The notes under the pieces were generated by a model. The model saw only the letters and a list, made by a program, of their open reading frames with translations. It was not told where the DNA came from and did no database searches. Made by a program: the position numbers and the translations under genes. From Allobosea sp. BH3 (lineage in GTDB: Bacteria > Pseudomonadota > Alphaproteobacteria > Rhizobiales > Beijerinckiaceae), in assembly GCF_025499465.1 (NCBI RefSeq), contig NZ_JAIMCA010000004.1, positions 62,001-126,000 on the forward strand: a DNA stretch of 64,000 nucleotides, read 5' to 3'. Below, piece by piece: positions 9,592 through 18,513 of the stretch. The first letter of the stretch is position 1, and the number at the start of each line of letters is the position of its first letter.

Positions 9592-10343
9592 GCGACGCCG
9601 TCGGCAAGGCTGGGGGCAAGGGAACGCGCAAAGCGCCCTCGCCCGCGGCTTTTGCCGAGGCCTCCGTCCCTCAGCCCCACTACCACGGCCATCGCGACCG
9701 GCTGCGCGCCCGCTTCCTGGATGCTGGCGCCGAGGCTCTGCCTGACTATGAGCTGCTGGAGCTGCTGCTTTTCCGCTCGATCCCGCAGCGCGACGTCAAG
9801 CCCCTCGCCAAGGAGCTCCTCCAGCGCTTCGGCTCCTTCGCGGAGGTGCTGGCCGCGCCGATCCATCGCCTGACCGAAGTCAAGGGCATCGGCGAAGGCG
9901 TGGCGCTGGATCTCAAGGTCGTCGAAGCCGCGCTGCAACGCATGGCCAGGGGCGCCGTCGCCAAGCGCACCGTGCTGTCCTCATGGTCCTCAGTGCTGGA
10001 TTATTGCCGCATGGCGATGGCCTTCGCCGAGCGTGAGCAGTTCCGCATCCTCTTCCTCGACAAGAAGAACGCGCTGATCGCCGACGAGGTGCAGCAGACC
10101 GGCACAGTCGATCACACGCCCGTCTATCCGCGCGAAGTGATGCGCCGGGCGCTGGAGCTTTCGGCCTCGGCGATCATCCTCGTCCACAATCACCCCTCCG
10201 GCGACCCGACCCCGTCCGGCGCCGACATGCGGATGACGCGGGAGCTGGTCGACATCGCCAAGCCGCTCGGCATCGCGATCCACGATCACATCGTCGTCGG
10301 CCGCGACGGCCATGCGAGCTTCCGCAGCCTCGGGCTGATCTAG
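9588..10343 (+). CDS. radC: RadC-family JAB/MPN domain protein
   Basis: 251 residues. An N-terminal HhH-like region ([20 protein letters not shown], about 88-107) precedes the JAMM metal motif [14 protein letters not shown] near 203-216. RadC was named for DNA repair, but that role has been disputed and its biochemical activity is unclear. The start overlaps the stop of map. The N-terminal 20 residues are low-complexity and could be trimmed by a later start. Confidence 0.9.
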   Translation: MSDAVGKAGGKGTRKAPSPAAFAEASVPQPHYHGHRDRLRARFLDAGAEALPDYELLELLLFRSIPQRDVKPLAKELLQRFGSFAEVLAAPIHRLTEVKGIGEGVALDLKVVEAALQRMARGAVAKRTVLSSWSSVLDYCRMAMAFAEREQFRILFLDKKNALIADEVQQTGTVDHTPVYPREVMRRALELSASAIILVHNHPSGDPTPSGADMRMTRELVDIAKPLGIAIHDHIVVGRDGHASFRSLGLI

Positions 10344-10351
10344 CTCCGGTC

Positions 10352-10717
10352 ATGGCGCAGCTTTCGACCAAGCGCGTCTACGATCCGCCCGCGCCCGAAG
10401 ACGGCACGCGCATCCTCGTCGACCGACTCTGGCCGCGCGGCGTCTCGAAGGACAGGATCGGGCTCTGGCTCAAGGACATCGCGCCCAGCGACGCGCTGCG
10501 GCGGGAGTTCCACGGCAAGCCGGATCGCTGGGAGGAATTTCGCGCAGCCTATGCCGCCGAGCTTGGCGACGCCGCGGCGGAGGCAGCGCTAGCCGTCCTC
10601 GACACGAAGATGGAAGCCGGCCCCGTCACACTGCTCTATGCGGCCAAGGACGAGGAGCGCAACAATGCAGAGGCTCTCCGGCTCTGGCTTGAAGAGCAGC
10701 GGAACCACCGCGCCTGA
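10352..10717 (+). CDS. DUF488 family protein
   Basis: 121 residues with the DUF488 core: TKRVYDPPAPEDGTRILVDR, LWPRGVSKD and WLKDIAPSDALRREFHG. The family is widespread, small, cytoplasmic and of unknown function. It starts eight bases after the radC stop, suggesting co-transcription. The last part (VTLLYAAKDEERNNAEALRLWL) matches the usual C-terminal helix of the family. Confidence 0.85.
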   Translation: MAQLSTKRVYDPPAPEDGTRILVDRLWPRGVSKDRIGLWLKDIAPSDALRREFHGKPDRWEEFRAAYAAELGDAAAEAALAVLDTKMEAGPVTLLYAAKDEERNNAEALRLWLEEQRNHRA

Positions 10718-10880
10718 GCCGCATAGGCAGGCCGCTTCCTCAGGGCTCGCAGCGGAATGCCGCGGCAAACCCGAGCGACTGCCCAACAATGAGGCACATG
10801 GGTATTTTTCCCTGACCATCTCCCCTCTTCCCGAACGCTGGCGAATGCGCATAGGCTGCCGAAAAGGGGAAAAGGGCTGC

Positions 10881-12296
10881 ATGGTCGCGTTCGATGAAAT
10901 GACCGGCTCGGGGGCCGAACTCAGATCGGCCTACAGCGCCCTCGACCGCTGGCTGAAGGAAACGCCGGCCGAGACGCTGGCGCTCAGGCGCAGCCAGGCG
11001 GAGCTGTTCTTCCGCCGGATCGGCATCACCTTCGCGGTCTATGGCGACGAGGAATCGACCGAGCGGCTGATTCCCTTCGACATCATCCCGCGCGTTCTCA
11101 TCAAGCCGGAATGGGAGAAGCTGGAGAAGGGCCTGCGCCAGCGCGTCACCGCGCTCAACATGTTCCTGGCCGATGTCTACGGGCCGAAGGAATGCCTGAA
11201 GGCCGGCATCATTCCGCCCGATCTGGTCTACCGGAACGCCTGCTACCAGCTCGAAATGGTCGATTTCAAGGTGCCGCACGGCATCTATTGCCATATCGCC
11301 GGCATCGATGTGGTCCGCGTCGACGCCGACACCTTCTACGTGCTGGAAGACAATGCCCGCACGCCGTCCGGCGTCTCCTACATGCTGGAGAACCGGGAGG
11401 TGATGCTCAGGCTCTTCCCCGAGCTCTTCGCCACGCATCGCGTGGCCCCGGTCGATAACTACCCTGACCAGTTGCTCGCGACGCTGCGCTCGGTGGCGCC
11501 GCGCAGCGCGTCCTCCGACCCGACGATCTGCCTGCTGACGCCCGGCCAGTACAACTCGGCCTTCTACGAGCACTCCTTCTTGGCCGACAAGCTCGGCATC
11601 GAGCTGGTCGAGGGTTCCGACCTGCTGGTCAAGGACGACGTCGTCTACATGCGCACGACCCAGGGGCCGAAGCGCGTCGACGTGATCTACCGGCGCATCG
11701 ACGACGATTTCATCGACCCGCTGGTCTTCCGCGGCGACTCGGTTCTGGGTGTGCCGGGCATCATCGGGGCCTACAAGGCCGGCAACGTCACGCTCTGCAA
11801 CGCAGTCGGCACCGGTGTCGCCGATGACAAGGCGGTCTACAGCTACATGCCGGAGATCGTGAAGTTCTTCACCGGCGAGGAGCCGATCCTGAAGAACGTG
11901 CCGACCTACAGATGCCGCGAGCCCGAGGCCAACGCCTATGTGCTCGACAATCTGGAGAAGCTCGTCGTCAAGGAAGTGAACGGCTCCGGTGGCTACGGCA
12001 TGCTGGTCGGCCCCCACGCCAACAAGGCGCAGATCGAGACCTTCCGCCGCAAGCTCAAGGCCCAGCCCGAAGGCTTCATCGCCCAGCCGACGCTGGCGCT
12101 CTCGACCTGCCCGACCTTCGTCGCGTCCGGCGTCGCACCACGCCATGTCGACCTCAGGCCCTATGTGCTCTCCGGCGCCAACGGCATCTCCTGTGTGCCG
12201 GGCGGACTGACGCGCGTGGCACTGAAGGAGGGCTCCCTCGTCGTCAATTCCAGCCAGGGCGGCGGCACCAAGGACACCTGGGTGCTCGACGCATGA
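10881..12296 (+). CDS. Circularly permuted ATP-grasp protein of the Anbu operon (COG2308)
   Basis: 471 residues from ATG at 10881, preceded by a purine-rich GGGGAAAAGGG site; a longer upstream frame overlaps the DUF488 gene and is not credible. The text contains VPHGIYCHIAGIDVVRVD, FYVLEDNARTPSGVSYMLEN and VKEVNGSGGYGMLVGP, typical of the DUF404/DUF407 circularly permuted ATP-grasp type 2 family. Members are predicted to form amide or peptide bonds using ATP. It is the first gene of a four-gene set with the alpha-E protein, a transglutaminase-like protein and Anbu, a known conserved neighbourhood. The actual peptide product is unknown. Confidence 0.9.
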   Translation: MVAFDEMTGSGAELRSAYSALDRWLKETPAETLALRRSQAELFFRRIGITFAVYGDEESTERLIPFDIIPRVLIKPEWEKLEKGLRQRVTALNMFLADVYGPKECLKAGIIPPDLVYRNACYQLEMVDFKVPHGIYCHIAGIDVVRVDADTFYVLEDNARTPSGVSYMLENREVMLRLFPELFATHRVAPVDNYPDQLLATLRSVAPRSASSDPTICLLTPGQYNSAFYEHSFLADKLGIELVEGSDLLVKDDVVYMRTTQGPKRVDVIYRRIDDDFIDPLVFRGDSVLGVPGIIGAYKAGNVTLCNAVGTGVADDKAVYSYMPEIVKFFTGEEPILKNVPTYRCREPEANAYVLDNLEKLVVKEVNGSGGYGMLVGPHANKAQIETFRRKLKAQPEGFIAQPTLALSTCPTFVASGVAPRHVDLRPYVLSGANGISCVPGGLTRVALKEGSLVVNSSQGGGTKDTWVLDA

Positions 12297-12372
12297 TGGC
12301 CTCGATATCGCCCCCCATGAAACCGCTGCCCGCCAAATCACTGCTCCTGTCGCGGAAAGGCATTCGCTGACC

Positions 12373-13314
12373 ATGCTTTCGCGTACCGCCGACAGCCTCT
12401 ACTGGGTCTCCCGCTATGTCGAACGGGCGGAGTACCTCGCCCGTATCCTCGACGCCACGACGCGCCTCACCAACCTGCCGACCACCTATGGCGGCGCCGG
12501 CACGGAATGGCATAGCGCGGTCTCGACCGCCGGTTGCGAGGAGGGCTTCGCACAGGCCTATAGCGAGGCCAACGAGCGCAATGTCTGCGACTTCCTGACC
12601 TTCAACCCGGACAACCCCTCCTCCATCCGCAACTGCCTCGCCCAGGCGCGCTCCAATGCGCGGGCCGTGCGCACCGCGCTGACCTCGGAGATGTGGGACG
12701 CGCTGAACAGCGCCTGGCTGGAGCTGCAGCGCTTCGAGAAGAAGCGCATGGATCGCGAGGAATTCGCCCGTTTCCTCGACTGGGTGAAGAATGTCTCGCT
12801 GGCCTTCGACGGCTCGGCCTATCGGACGATGCTACGCGACGACGGCTACTGGTTCTCGCGGCTCGGCGTCTATCTCGAACGCGCCGACAACACCGCGCGC
12901 ATCCTCGACGTGAAATACCATGTGCTGCTGCCGGCCGACGAACAGGTCGGCGGCTCGCTCGACTATTTCCAATGGACCACGGTGCTGCGCGAGGTCTCGG
13001 CGCTGACGGCCTATCACTGGGTCTATCGCGAGGCGGTGAAGCCCATCCTCGTCGCCGACCTCTTGATCCTCAATCGGCGCATGCCGCGCTCGCTGGCCGC
13101 CTGCTACGAGAACATCTCGCGCTTTCTCGATCTGCTCGGCGATGCCTATGGCCGGCAAGGCCCTGCCCAGCGGCAGGCCCGCAAGACGCTCGGCGGCCTC
13201 AGCAACACCAAGATCGACGACATCTTCGTCCATGGCCTGCATGAGTTCATCGAGGAGTTCATCACCGAGAACAACCGCCTCGGCAACACCATCATAGAGC
13301 AGTATCTGCAATGA
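12373..13314 (+). CDS. Alpha-E domain protein of the Anbu operon (COG2307)
   Basis: 313 residues, predicted all-helical. It opens with MLSRTADSLYWVSRYVERAE and has LGVYLERADNTARILDVKYH in the middle, both hallmark segments of the alpha-E (DUF403) family; the repeated YxERAxxxARxLD pattern suggests an internal duplication. The family almost always accompanies the circularly permuted ATP-grasp gene and is thought to work with it; no catalytic activity is established. It lies 76 bases after the ATP-grasp gene on the same strand. Confidence 0.9.
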   Translation: MLSRTADSLYWVSRYVERAEYLARILDATTRLTNLPTTYGGAGTEWHSAVSTAGCEEGFAQAYSEANERNVCDFLTFNPDNPSSIRNCLAQARSNARAVRTALTSEMWDALNSAWLELQRFEKKRMDREEFARFLDWVKNVSLAFDGSAYRTMLRDDGYWFSRLGVYLERADNTARILDVKYHVLLPADEQVGGSLDYFQWTTVLREVSALTAYHWVYREAVKPILVADLLILNRRMPRSLAACYENISRFLDLLGDAYGRQGPAQRQARKTLGGLSNTKIDDIFVHGLHEFIEEFITENNRLGNTIIEQYLQ

Positions 13315-13377
13315 GCGGCTGGCTTGCGAAGCGGCCTGCCGGCCGAGCATCCCTGCCGTAACCGCCCGGACCGGACC

Positions 13378-14205
13378 ATGCGGATCAGGATCTCTCACGC
13401 CATCGGCTACGAATATGCGGAGCCGGCGCGCCACATCACGCAGATCCTGCGGCTGACCCCGCGCGACCATGACGGCCAGCACGTCATGTCCTGGCGCATC
13501 GAGCCGAGCGTCGACGGTCGCCTGCGCGCCTCGAAGGATGCCCACGGCAATATCGTCCATAGCTTCTACGTGGAGGGGCCGATCTCCACGCTCTCCATCC
13601 GCATCGACGGACTGGTCGAGACGCTCGATCTCGCCGGCGCGGTCCGTGGCGGCACCGAGCGTGTGCCCTGCGACGTCTATCTGCGCGATACGCTGCTGAC
13701 GGCGCAGGACGACGCGCTGCGCGGCTTCACCGACGCGGCCGTGGCGGGCGCAGGCACGCCGCTGTCGCAGATGCATGCGCTGATGGCCGCCGTCAGCGAC
13801 CGCATGGACTGCGTCGAGGCGAGCGGCCGGCAAGGCGTCGGCGCAGCCGCAGCCTTCGCGGCGGGCGAGGCGATTGCCCAGGACATCGCCCATGTCTTCA
13901 TGGCCGGTGCCCGGCATCTCGGCCTGCCGGCGCGCTACGTCTCCGGCTATGTCGCGCAGTCGAACAGCCTGCCCCATGCCAACGGCGCCCATGCCTGGGC
14001 GGAGGTGCATCTGGACGACTATGGCTGGATCGGCTTCGACTGTGCCAATGGCCTGTGCCCGATCGACACCCATGTCCGCGTTGCCATAGGACTGGACTAT
14101 GCTGACGCCGCGCCGGTGCGCGGCTCGCGCCAGGGCGGAGAGGGCGAGAACCTCAACGTCGCCGTCAGCGCCCATGAGAGCGAAAATCGCTTCGCCAACC
14201 AGTGA
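13378..14205 (+). CDS. Transglutaminase-like protein of the Anbu operon, catalytic Cys replaced
   Basis: 275 residues from ATG at 13378. The N-terminal domain (YEYAEPARHITQILRLTPR) and transglutaminase core match COG1305 proteins that sit beside the ATP-grasp and alpha-E genes. The expected nucleophile motif G-x-x-x-C-Q-D-x-A-H reads GEAIAQDIAH here, so residue 167 (codon GCC at 13876-13878) is Ala. The partner His205 (AHAWAE) and Asp221 (GFDCANG) are kept. From the sequence this protein should lack Cys-dependent transglutaminase or protease activity and may instead bind a substrate. The gap to Anbu holds a 16-base tandem repeat. Confidence 0.85.
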   Translation: MRIRISHAIGYEYAEPARHITQILRLTPRDHDGQHVMSWRIEPSVDGRLRASKDAHGNIVHSFYVEGPISTLSIRIDGLVETLDLAGAVRGGTERVPCDVYLRDTLLTAQDDALRGFTDAAVAGAGTPLSQMHALMAAVSDRMDCVEASGRQGVGAAAAFAAGEAIAQDIAHVFMAGARHLGLPARYVSGYVAQSNSLPHANGAHAWAEVHLDDYGWIGFDCANGLCPIDTHVRVAIGLDYADAAPVRGSRQGGEGENLNVAVSAHESENRFANQ

Positions 14206-14229
14206 CCGCGCCTCCCCGCGGGAGGACGC

Positions 14230-14261
14230 CAAGACTTACAAACGACAAGACTTACAAGGGA
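14230..14261. repeat. Tandem 16-base direct repeat before the Anbu gene
   Basis: CAAGACTTACAAACGA (14230-14245) is followed directly by CAAGACTTACAAGGGA (14246-14261). The second copy carries the AAGGGA that serves as the ribosome binding site for the GTG at 14270. Only the last few bases differ. Confidence 0.75.
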
Positions 14262-14269
14262 CGGAAACT

Positions 14270-15019
14270 GTGACCTATTGCGCCGGAATCCTCGTGCAGG
14301 ATGGGCTCGTGATGATCGCCGACACCCGCACCAATGCCGGGCTCGACGACATCTCCACCTTCCGCAAGCTCCATGTCTTCTCTTGGCCCGGAGAGCGCAA
14401 TTTCGGCCTGATGACGGCCGGGAATCTTTCGATCACCCAGTCGGTCGTGAGCTTCCTGCACGAAGGGCTGCCCAACCCTGAAACGGGCGAGATCGACACG
14501 CTCCACAACGCGCCGACCATGTTCCGCGCCGCCCAACTGGTCGGAAGCTGCATCCGCCATGTCCGGGAGATCGACGGCCCGGCGCTGGACGAAGCGCGAG
14601 TGAAGTTCGACATCTCGATGCTGTTCGGCGGGCAGATCAAGGGCGAGCCGATGCGGCTCTTCATGATCTACAGCGCCGGAAACTTCATCGAATGCGGTGT
14701 CGATGCGCCGTTCCTGCAGATCGGCGAGCACAAATACGGAAAGCCGATTCTCGACCGCGCCGTGACCTTCAAGACTCATCTCTACGATGCGCTCAAGGTC
14801 GGGCTGATCTCGATGGATTCGACGATGCGCTCCAATCTCGGCGTCGGCCTGCCGATCGACCTGCTGGTGATGCGGCGCGACGCCCCGGAGCCTGAGCTAA
14901 ACCGCCGGATCGAGGCCGGCGAGCCCTATTTCCACGACCTGCGCGAGCGCTGGTCGGCGGCGCTTCGGGCCGCGCATATGGCGATCCCCCGCCCACCCTA
15001 CGGACCGGCCGAAAGCTGA
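14270..15019 (+). CDS. Anbu, ancestral beta-type proteasome-like peptidase (COG3484)
   Basis: 249 residues from GTG at 14270, nine bases after AAGGGA. The mature enzyme would begin with Thr after removal of Met: TYCAGILVQDGLVMIADTR. Counting from that Thr, Asp17 (ADTRTNAG) and Lys32 (FRKLHVF) fit the Ntn-hydrolase active site shared with proteasome and HslV. The later segments GNLSITQSVV and GLISMDSTMRSNLGVGLPID are typical of Anbu. Anbu proteins assemble into large open or helical rings; their natural substrate is unknown. It is the last gene of the ATP-grasp/alpha-E/transglutaminase operon. Confidence 0.9.
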   Translation: MTYCAGILVQDGLVMIADTRTNAGLDDISTFRKLHVFSWPGERNFGLMTAGNLSITQSVVSFLHEGLPNPETGEIDTLHNAPTMFRAAQLVGSCIRHVREIDGPALDEARVKFDISMLFGGQIKGEPMRLFMIYSAGNFIECGVDAPFLQIGEHKYGKPILDRAVTFKTHLYDALKVGLISMDSTMRSNLGVGLPIDLLVMRRDAPEPELNRRIEAGEPYFHDLRERWSAALRAAHMAIPRPPYGPAES

Positions 15020-15110
15020 TCGCACAATTGATCATGTGTTCGATCGATGCAACGGGATGTCAATAATTGCGCTGTTAAGTCGGGTCTCTAGGTATTGCCT
15101 TGGATAACCG

Positions 15111-17339
15111 ATGTCGCAACCTTTTGCCGCGAAGATGACGAACGCGGGTTCCTCCGCTCGCATGTTCGCGAGCACGGTGGTGACCCTCGGCTTCGCGTTC
15201 GTCGTATTGATGGCGGCAGGCGTCGCAGTCGTGATCGCCTTGACGCGCGAGGCGAACCGCCTCGAGGCCCAGCGCCAGACTGAGCGCATCGAGGCGGCCT
15301 TCAACGGACAAATCAGGCTGAATGAGCTCAGGCTCGAAGGTTTGGCGGCCGGCGGCGATTTCACCGACGCGCTCCATCAGCCCAAGCAGCACCAGACGTT
15401 GCAGGATGCTCTCAAGCGCCTGCGCAGCCAGATGCTTGAATTCGACGGCGCGCATATCGTCTCGATGAACGGGACGGTTTTCGCGAGCATCGAGAATACG
15501 GTGCCGGTCGGCGCGGAAAGGCCCGAAGGGCATCGGCATCTGGACGTCTTCCTGCATGGCGCAAAGAGCTCCGCCGTCTCGGTCGTGATCGGCGGGGAGG
15601 CCTTGCCCCAGACCGGGCCGACACGCACGATGATGTTCAACGACGACGGCGAGAGCGTGCTGCTGACGGTCACCGACCTCTCGCGCCTCGCACCGATCGA
15701 CATCGCGAACGTAGGCGAACCGATTTGGCTCATGGCCTATCGGCACATCACGGCCAGCCTCCTCACGGAGCTGGCCGAACGCTATCAGGTCGCCGACATC
15801 CGCTTCGGCCCGTCGGCTCCGGCCGATCCGTCCTCGGCGCTGGCGCTGCGGTCTCCGGACGGCACTGTCGGCGGCTGGCTGACCTGGTCCCCGGCGCGTC
15901 CGGGCGATGCCATGCTGCACCGCTTCCTCTGGGCGCTGATTCTCGTCGCCCTGCTGTTCTCCGCGATACTCGTCTTCGTCGTCCAGCGGCTGCGCTCTGC
16001 CGCCGAGCAGATCGAACTGCGCGAGCGGCAGATTCAGCGGCTCGCCGGCCAGGACGAGCTTTCCCTGCTTCCCAACCGCCGCAGTTTCGACCTGACGCTC
16101 GACCAGAGCCTCGCCGAGCTCGAACGCAACGACTCGTCACTCGCGGTCATGCTGATCGACCTCGACCGCTTCAAGGCCGTCAACGACACCTATGGACACA
16201 ACGCCGGCGACGAGCTGATCCGTCAGGTCGCGTCGCGCCTGTCCAGTGCGATACAGCCTGGCGATACGGTCGCGCGCCTGGGCGGCGACGAGTTCGGCAT
16301 CATCAGGACGCATGTGGCGACGCCAGCCGGTTGCGCTGCCCTCGGCGAGTGCATCCTCGCCTGCCTGACCGAGCCGTTCATCGTCATGGACGTCGAGGTC
16401 ACGATCGGCTGCTCGATCGGCATCGCCATGGCCCCTCGTGACGCCACGAACCGCCTGACCCTGCTCAAGCTCGCCGACACCGCTCTCTACGAAGCCAAGA
16501 ATGGCGGCCGCAACCGCTATTCCTTCTTCGAGCCGCAGATGAACCGCTCGCTGCAACTCAAGCGGATGGTCGAGGACGACCTGCGTCGCGCCATCGAGAA
16601 CGACGAGCTGACCCTGCACTATCAGCCGCAGGTCTCGGTCGATGGCTCGACCATCGTCGGCGTCGAGGCGCTGGTGCGCTGGCCGCATCCCGAGCACGGC
16701 ATGATCCCGCCCTCGGACTTCATCGCCATCGCGGAGGAACGCGGCCTGATCGTGCCGCTGAGCGAATGGGTGCTGCGTCGCGCCTGCACTGAGGCGAAGC
16801 GCTGGGAAGGCGTGCGGCTGGCCGTCAACGTCTCGCCGATCCAGTTCCGCCACAAGGATTTCGTCGCAAACGTCATCCGCATCATCCAGGAAACCGATTT
16901 CGACCCGACGCGGCTGGAGCTGGAGCTCACCGAAGGCGTCCTGATCGAGGATGCGGATGCGGCGGAGGCCGCGATGATGGACATTCGCGCCCATGGCGTC
17001 GGCCTGGCGCTGGATGATTTCGGCACCGGCTATTCGAGCTTGATCTATCTGCGCCGCTTCGCCTTCGACAAGATCAAGATCGACCGCTCCTTCCTCGAAT
17101 ATATGGAGGCGACGGGCGAATCCGCCATCCTCGTGCATTCGATGGCGCATCTCGGCCGGGCGCTCGGCCTGCGTGTCTGCGCCGAGGGCGTCGAGACCGC
17201 CGAGCAGCACCGCTTCCTGCAGGCGATCGGCTGCCACGAACTCCAGGGCTTCCTCTTCTCCCGCGGCGTTCCGGCCGAGCAGATCGACCGCCTGCTCTCG
17301 GTGGAGAACCCCTTCGCCGAAGTGCTCTCGGCAGCCTGA
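15111..17339 (+). CDS. Membrane GGDEF-EAL protein (c-di-GMP turnover)
   Basis: 742 residues. A transmembrane helix at about 20-42 and a second at about 268-288 enclose a periplasmic sensor region of roughly 225 residues. A GGDEF domain follows with an intact GGDEF at 391-395, then an EAL domain with EALVRW starting at 519 and DDFGTGYSS further on. Both active-site signatures are complete, so cyclase and phosphodiesterase activity are both possible. It starts 91 bases after Anbu; co-transcription is possible but not shown. The ligand of the sensor region is unknown. Confidence 0.92.
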   Translation: MSQPFAAKMTNAGSSARMFASTVVTLGFAFVVLMAAGVAVVIALTREANRLEAQRQTERIEAAFNGQIRLNELRLEGLAAGGDFTDALHQPKQHQTLQDALKRLRSQMLEFDGAHIVSMNGTVFASIENTVPVGAERPEGHRHLDVFLHGAKSSAVSVVIGGEALPQTGPTRTMMFNDDGESVLLTVTDLSRLAPIDIANVGEPIWLMAYRHITASLLTELAERYQVADIRFGPSAPADPSSALALRSPDGTVGGWLTWSPARPGDAMLHRFLWALILVALLFSAILVFVVQRLRSAAEQIELRERQIQRLAGQDELSLLPNRRSFDLTLDQSLAELERNDSSLAVMLIDLDRFKAVNDTYGHNAGDELIRQVASRLSSAIQPGDTVARLGGDEFGIIRTHVATPAGCAALGECILACLTEPFIVMDVEVTIGCSIGIAMAPRDATNRLTLLKLADTALYEAKNGGRNRYSFFEPQMNRSLQLKRMVEDDLRRAIENDELTLHYQPQVSVDGSTIVGVEALVRWPHPEHGMIPPSDFIAIAEERGLIVPLSEWVLRRACTEAKRWEGVRLAVNVSPIQFRHKDFVANVIRIIQETDFDPTRLELELTEGVLIEDADAAEAAMMDIRAHGVGLALDDFGTGYSSLIYLRRFAFDKIKIDRSFLEYMEATGESAILVHSMAHLGRALGLRVCAEGVETAEQHRFLQAIGCHELQGFLFSRGVPAEQIDRLLSVENPFAEVLSAA

Positions 17340-17345
17340 AGCGAC

Positions 17346-17945
17346 CTAGAAGAACAGTTCCTGGATGCCGCTGAAGATCGCGTAGGCGAAGCCCGCGCTG
17401 AGCAAGAGCCCTGCCGCGCCGAAGACCGCTCCCACGATGATCAATACGCCATCGCGCTCGACGAGCCCGAGCCCGACGAGGCACACCGCGAGGCCGAGTG
17501 GGATCTGCCCGATGAAGGGCGCCGCGACGATCAGGCCCAGCGCCAGCACCAGGATGACAAGCCCGAGGATCGGAACGGCATAGGACCCGCCGAGCATGGT
17601 CAGGCGCGGCTTCGAGAAGCGCTCCAGCCATGTCAACGCGGGCAGCGCCCTCCCGATGGCGCGGCTGAGTTCCGGCTTTCCGATGCTGCGCTTCAGCAGC
17701 GCCTGCGGCAGCCATGGGATGCGGCGGCCCATCAGCATCTGCAAGGCCACGAAGGCGAGCACGAAACCGCAGACAAGCGGGATCGGCGGCGGCATCGGCA
17801 GGCAGTTCGGCAGGCCGAGGAGGACGACCAGCAGCGCATAGGCCCTGTCCTGCAGCGCGGCCATGATGGTCCCGACCGCGAGCCGCTCTCCGGGAAGGCC
17901 GGCGAGCGCCGTCAGAAGTCCGGAGGTGCGCAGGGACGATGACAA
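17346..17945 (-). CDS. exoD: ExoD-family membrane protein
   Basis: 199 residues with several hydrophobic segments (residues 37-75 and 120-195). The stretch LLGLPNCLPMPPPIPLVCGF is the recognisable ExoD core. In Sinorhizobium meliloti exoD affects exopolysaccharide production and alkaline tolerance, but the mechanism is unknown. The stop lies seven bases from the stop of the convergent GGDEF-EAL gene. No polysaccharide operon is adjacent. Confidence 0.85.
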   Translation of the reverse strand: MSSSLRTSGLLTALAGLPGERLAVGTIMAALQDRAYALLVVLLGLPNCLPMPPPIPLVCGFVLAFVALQMLMGRRIPWLPQALLKRSIGKPELSRAIGRALPALTWLERFSKPRLTMLGGSYAVPILGLVILVLALGLIVAAPFIGQIPLGLAVCLVGLGLVERDGVLIIVGAVFGAAGLLLSAGFAYAIFSGIQELFF

Positions 17946-18081
17946 GGGAGCCAGATCGAGCCGAAACAGGAGCGCCCGCCTAGCACGCCCGGACAGCTAC
18001 CAACAAGCGCGCCCGGCGCAGGCGTAAGATGTCCGGGGCTCGGGACCGGCGCCCCGCGGCAGTCGCGGCGGGAGCCAGACC

Positions 18082-18351
18082 TCAGTGCAGCGTCAGCACA
18101 CCGTTCAGGCTGCGGATTTCCGCCGGGCGGATCAGCCGCGAATGGGCGACCGTCACGGAATGAAGCGGCCCGTCGAGCTCCCGCTTCCAGAACTCCAGGA
18201 AATCGTGCAGCACCGGAAAGCGTGGCGCCAGGTCGTATTGCTGCCAGATATAGGTCTGCAGGACGCTGAGGTGATCCGGCATCCGGTACAGGATTGTCGC
18301 CGTGGTCAGCCCGTAGCCCTCCAGCTGCTTGATGAAGTCTGTCGAGACCAT
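18082..18351 (-). CDS. usg: Usg family protein
   Basis: 89 residues from ATG at 18351, which has a near-perfect GAGGAGG site five bases upstream; this decides against the ATG at 18372. The text MVSTDFIKQLEGYGLTTATI, LYRMPDHLSVLQ, FLEFWKRELDGPLHSV and RLIRPAE is characteristic of Usg, a small protein found in Alphaproteobacteria near tryptophan genes. Its function is unknown. No trp gene is present here, so it is detached from that usual context. Confidence 0.9.
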   Translation of the reverse strand: MVSTDFIKQLEGYGLTTATILYRMPDHLSVLQTYIWQQYDLAPRFPVLHDFLEFWKRELDGPLHSVTVAHSRLIRPAEIRSLNGVLTLH

Positions 18352-18513
18352 CGAAACCTCCTCTCCCGTCACGGAATGAAAGCTTTGCCGGATATGCTGA
18401 GGCTGCTCCTGCTTGGTTAACGAAAGCTTGCAAGTCTAACGCCAAACTGCTGAAATCCCAAGACATGTCGGGGCCTGCGGGCTCGTTGGCATGGCCGGCG
18501 CTGGGGGGCGTGC

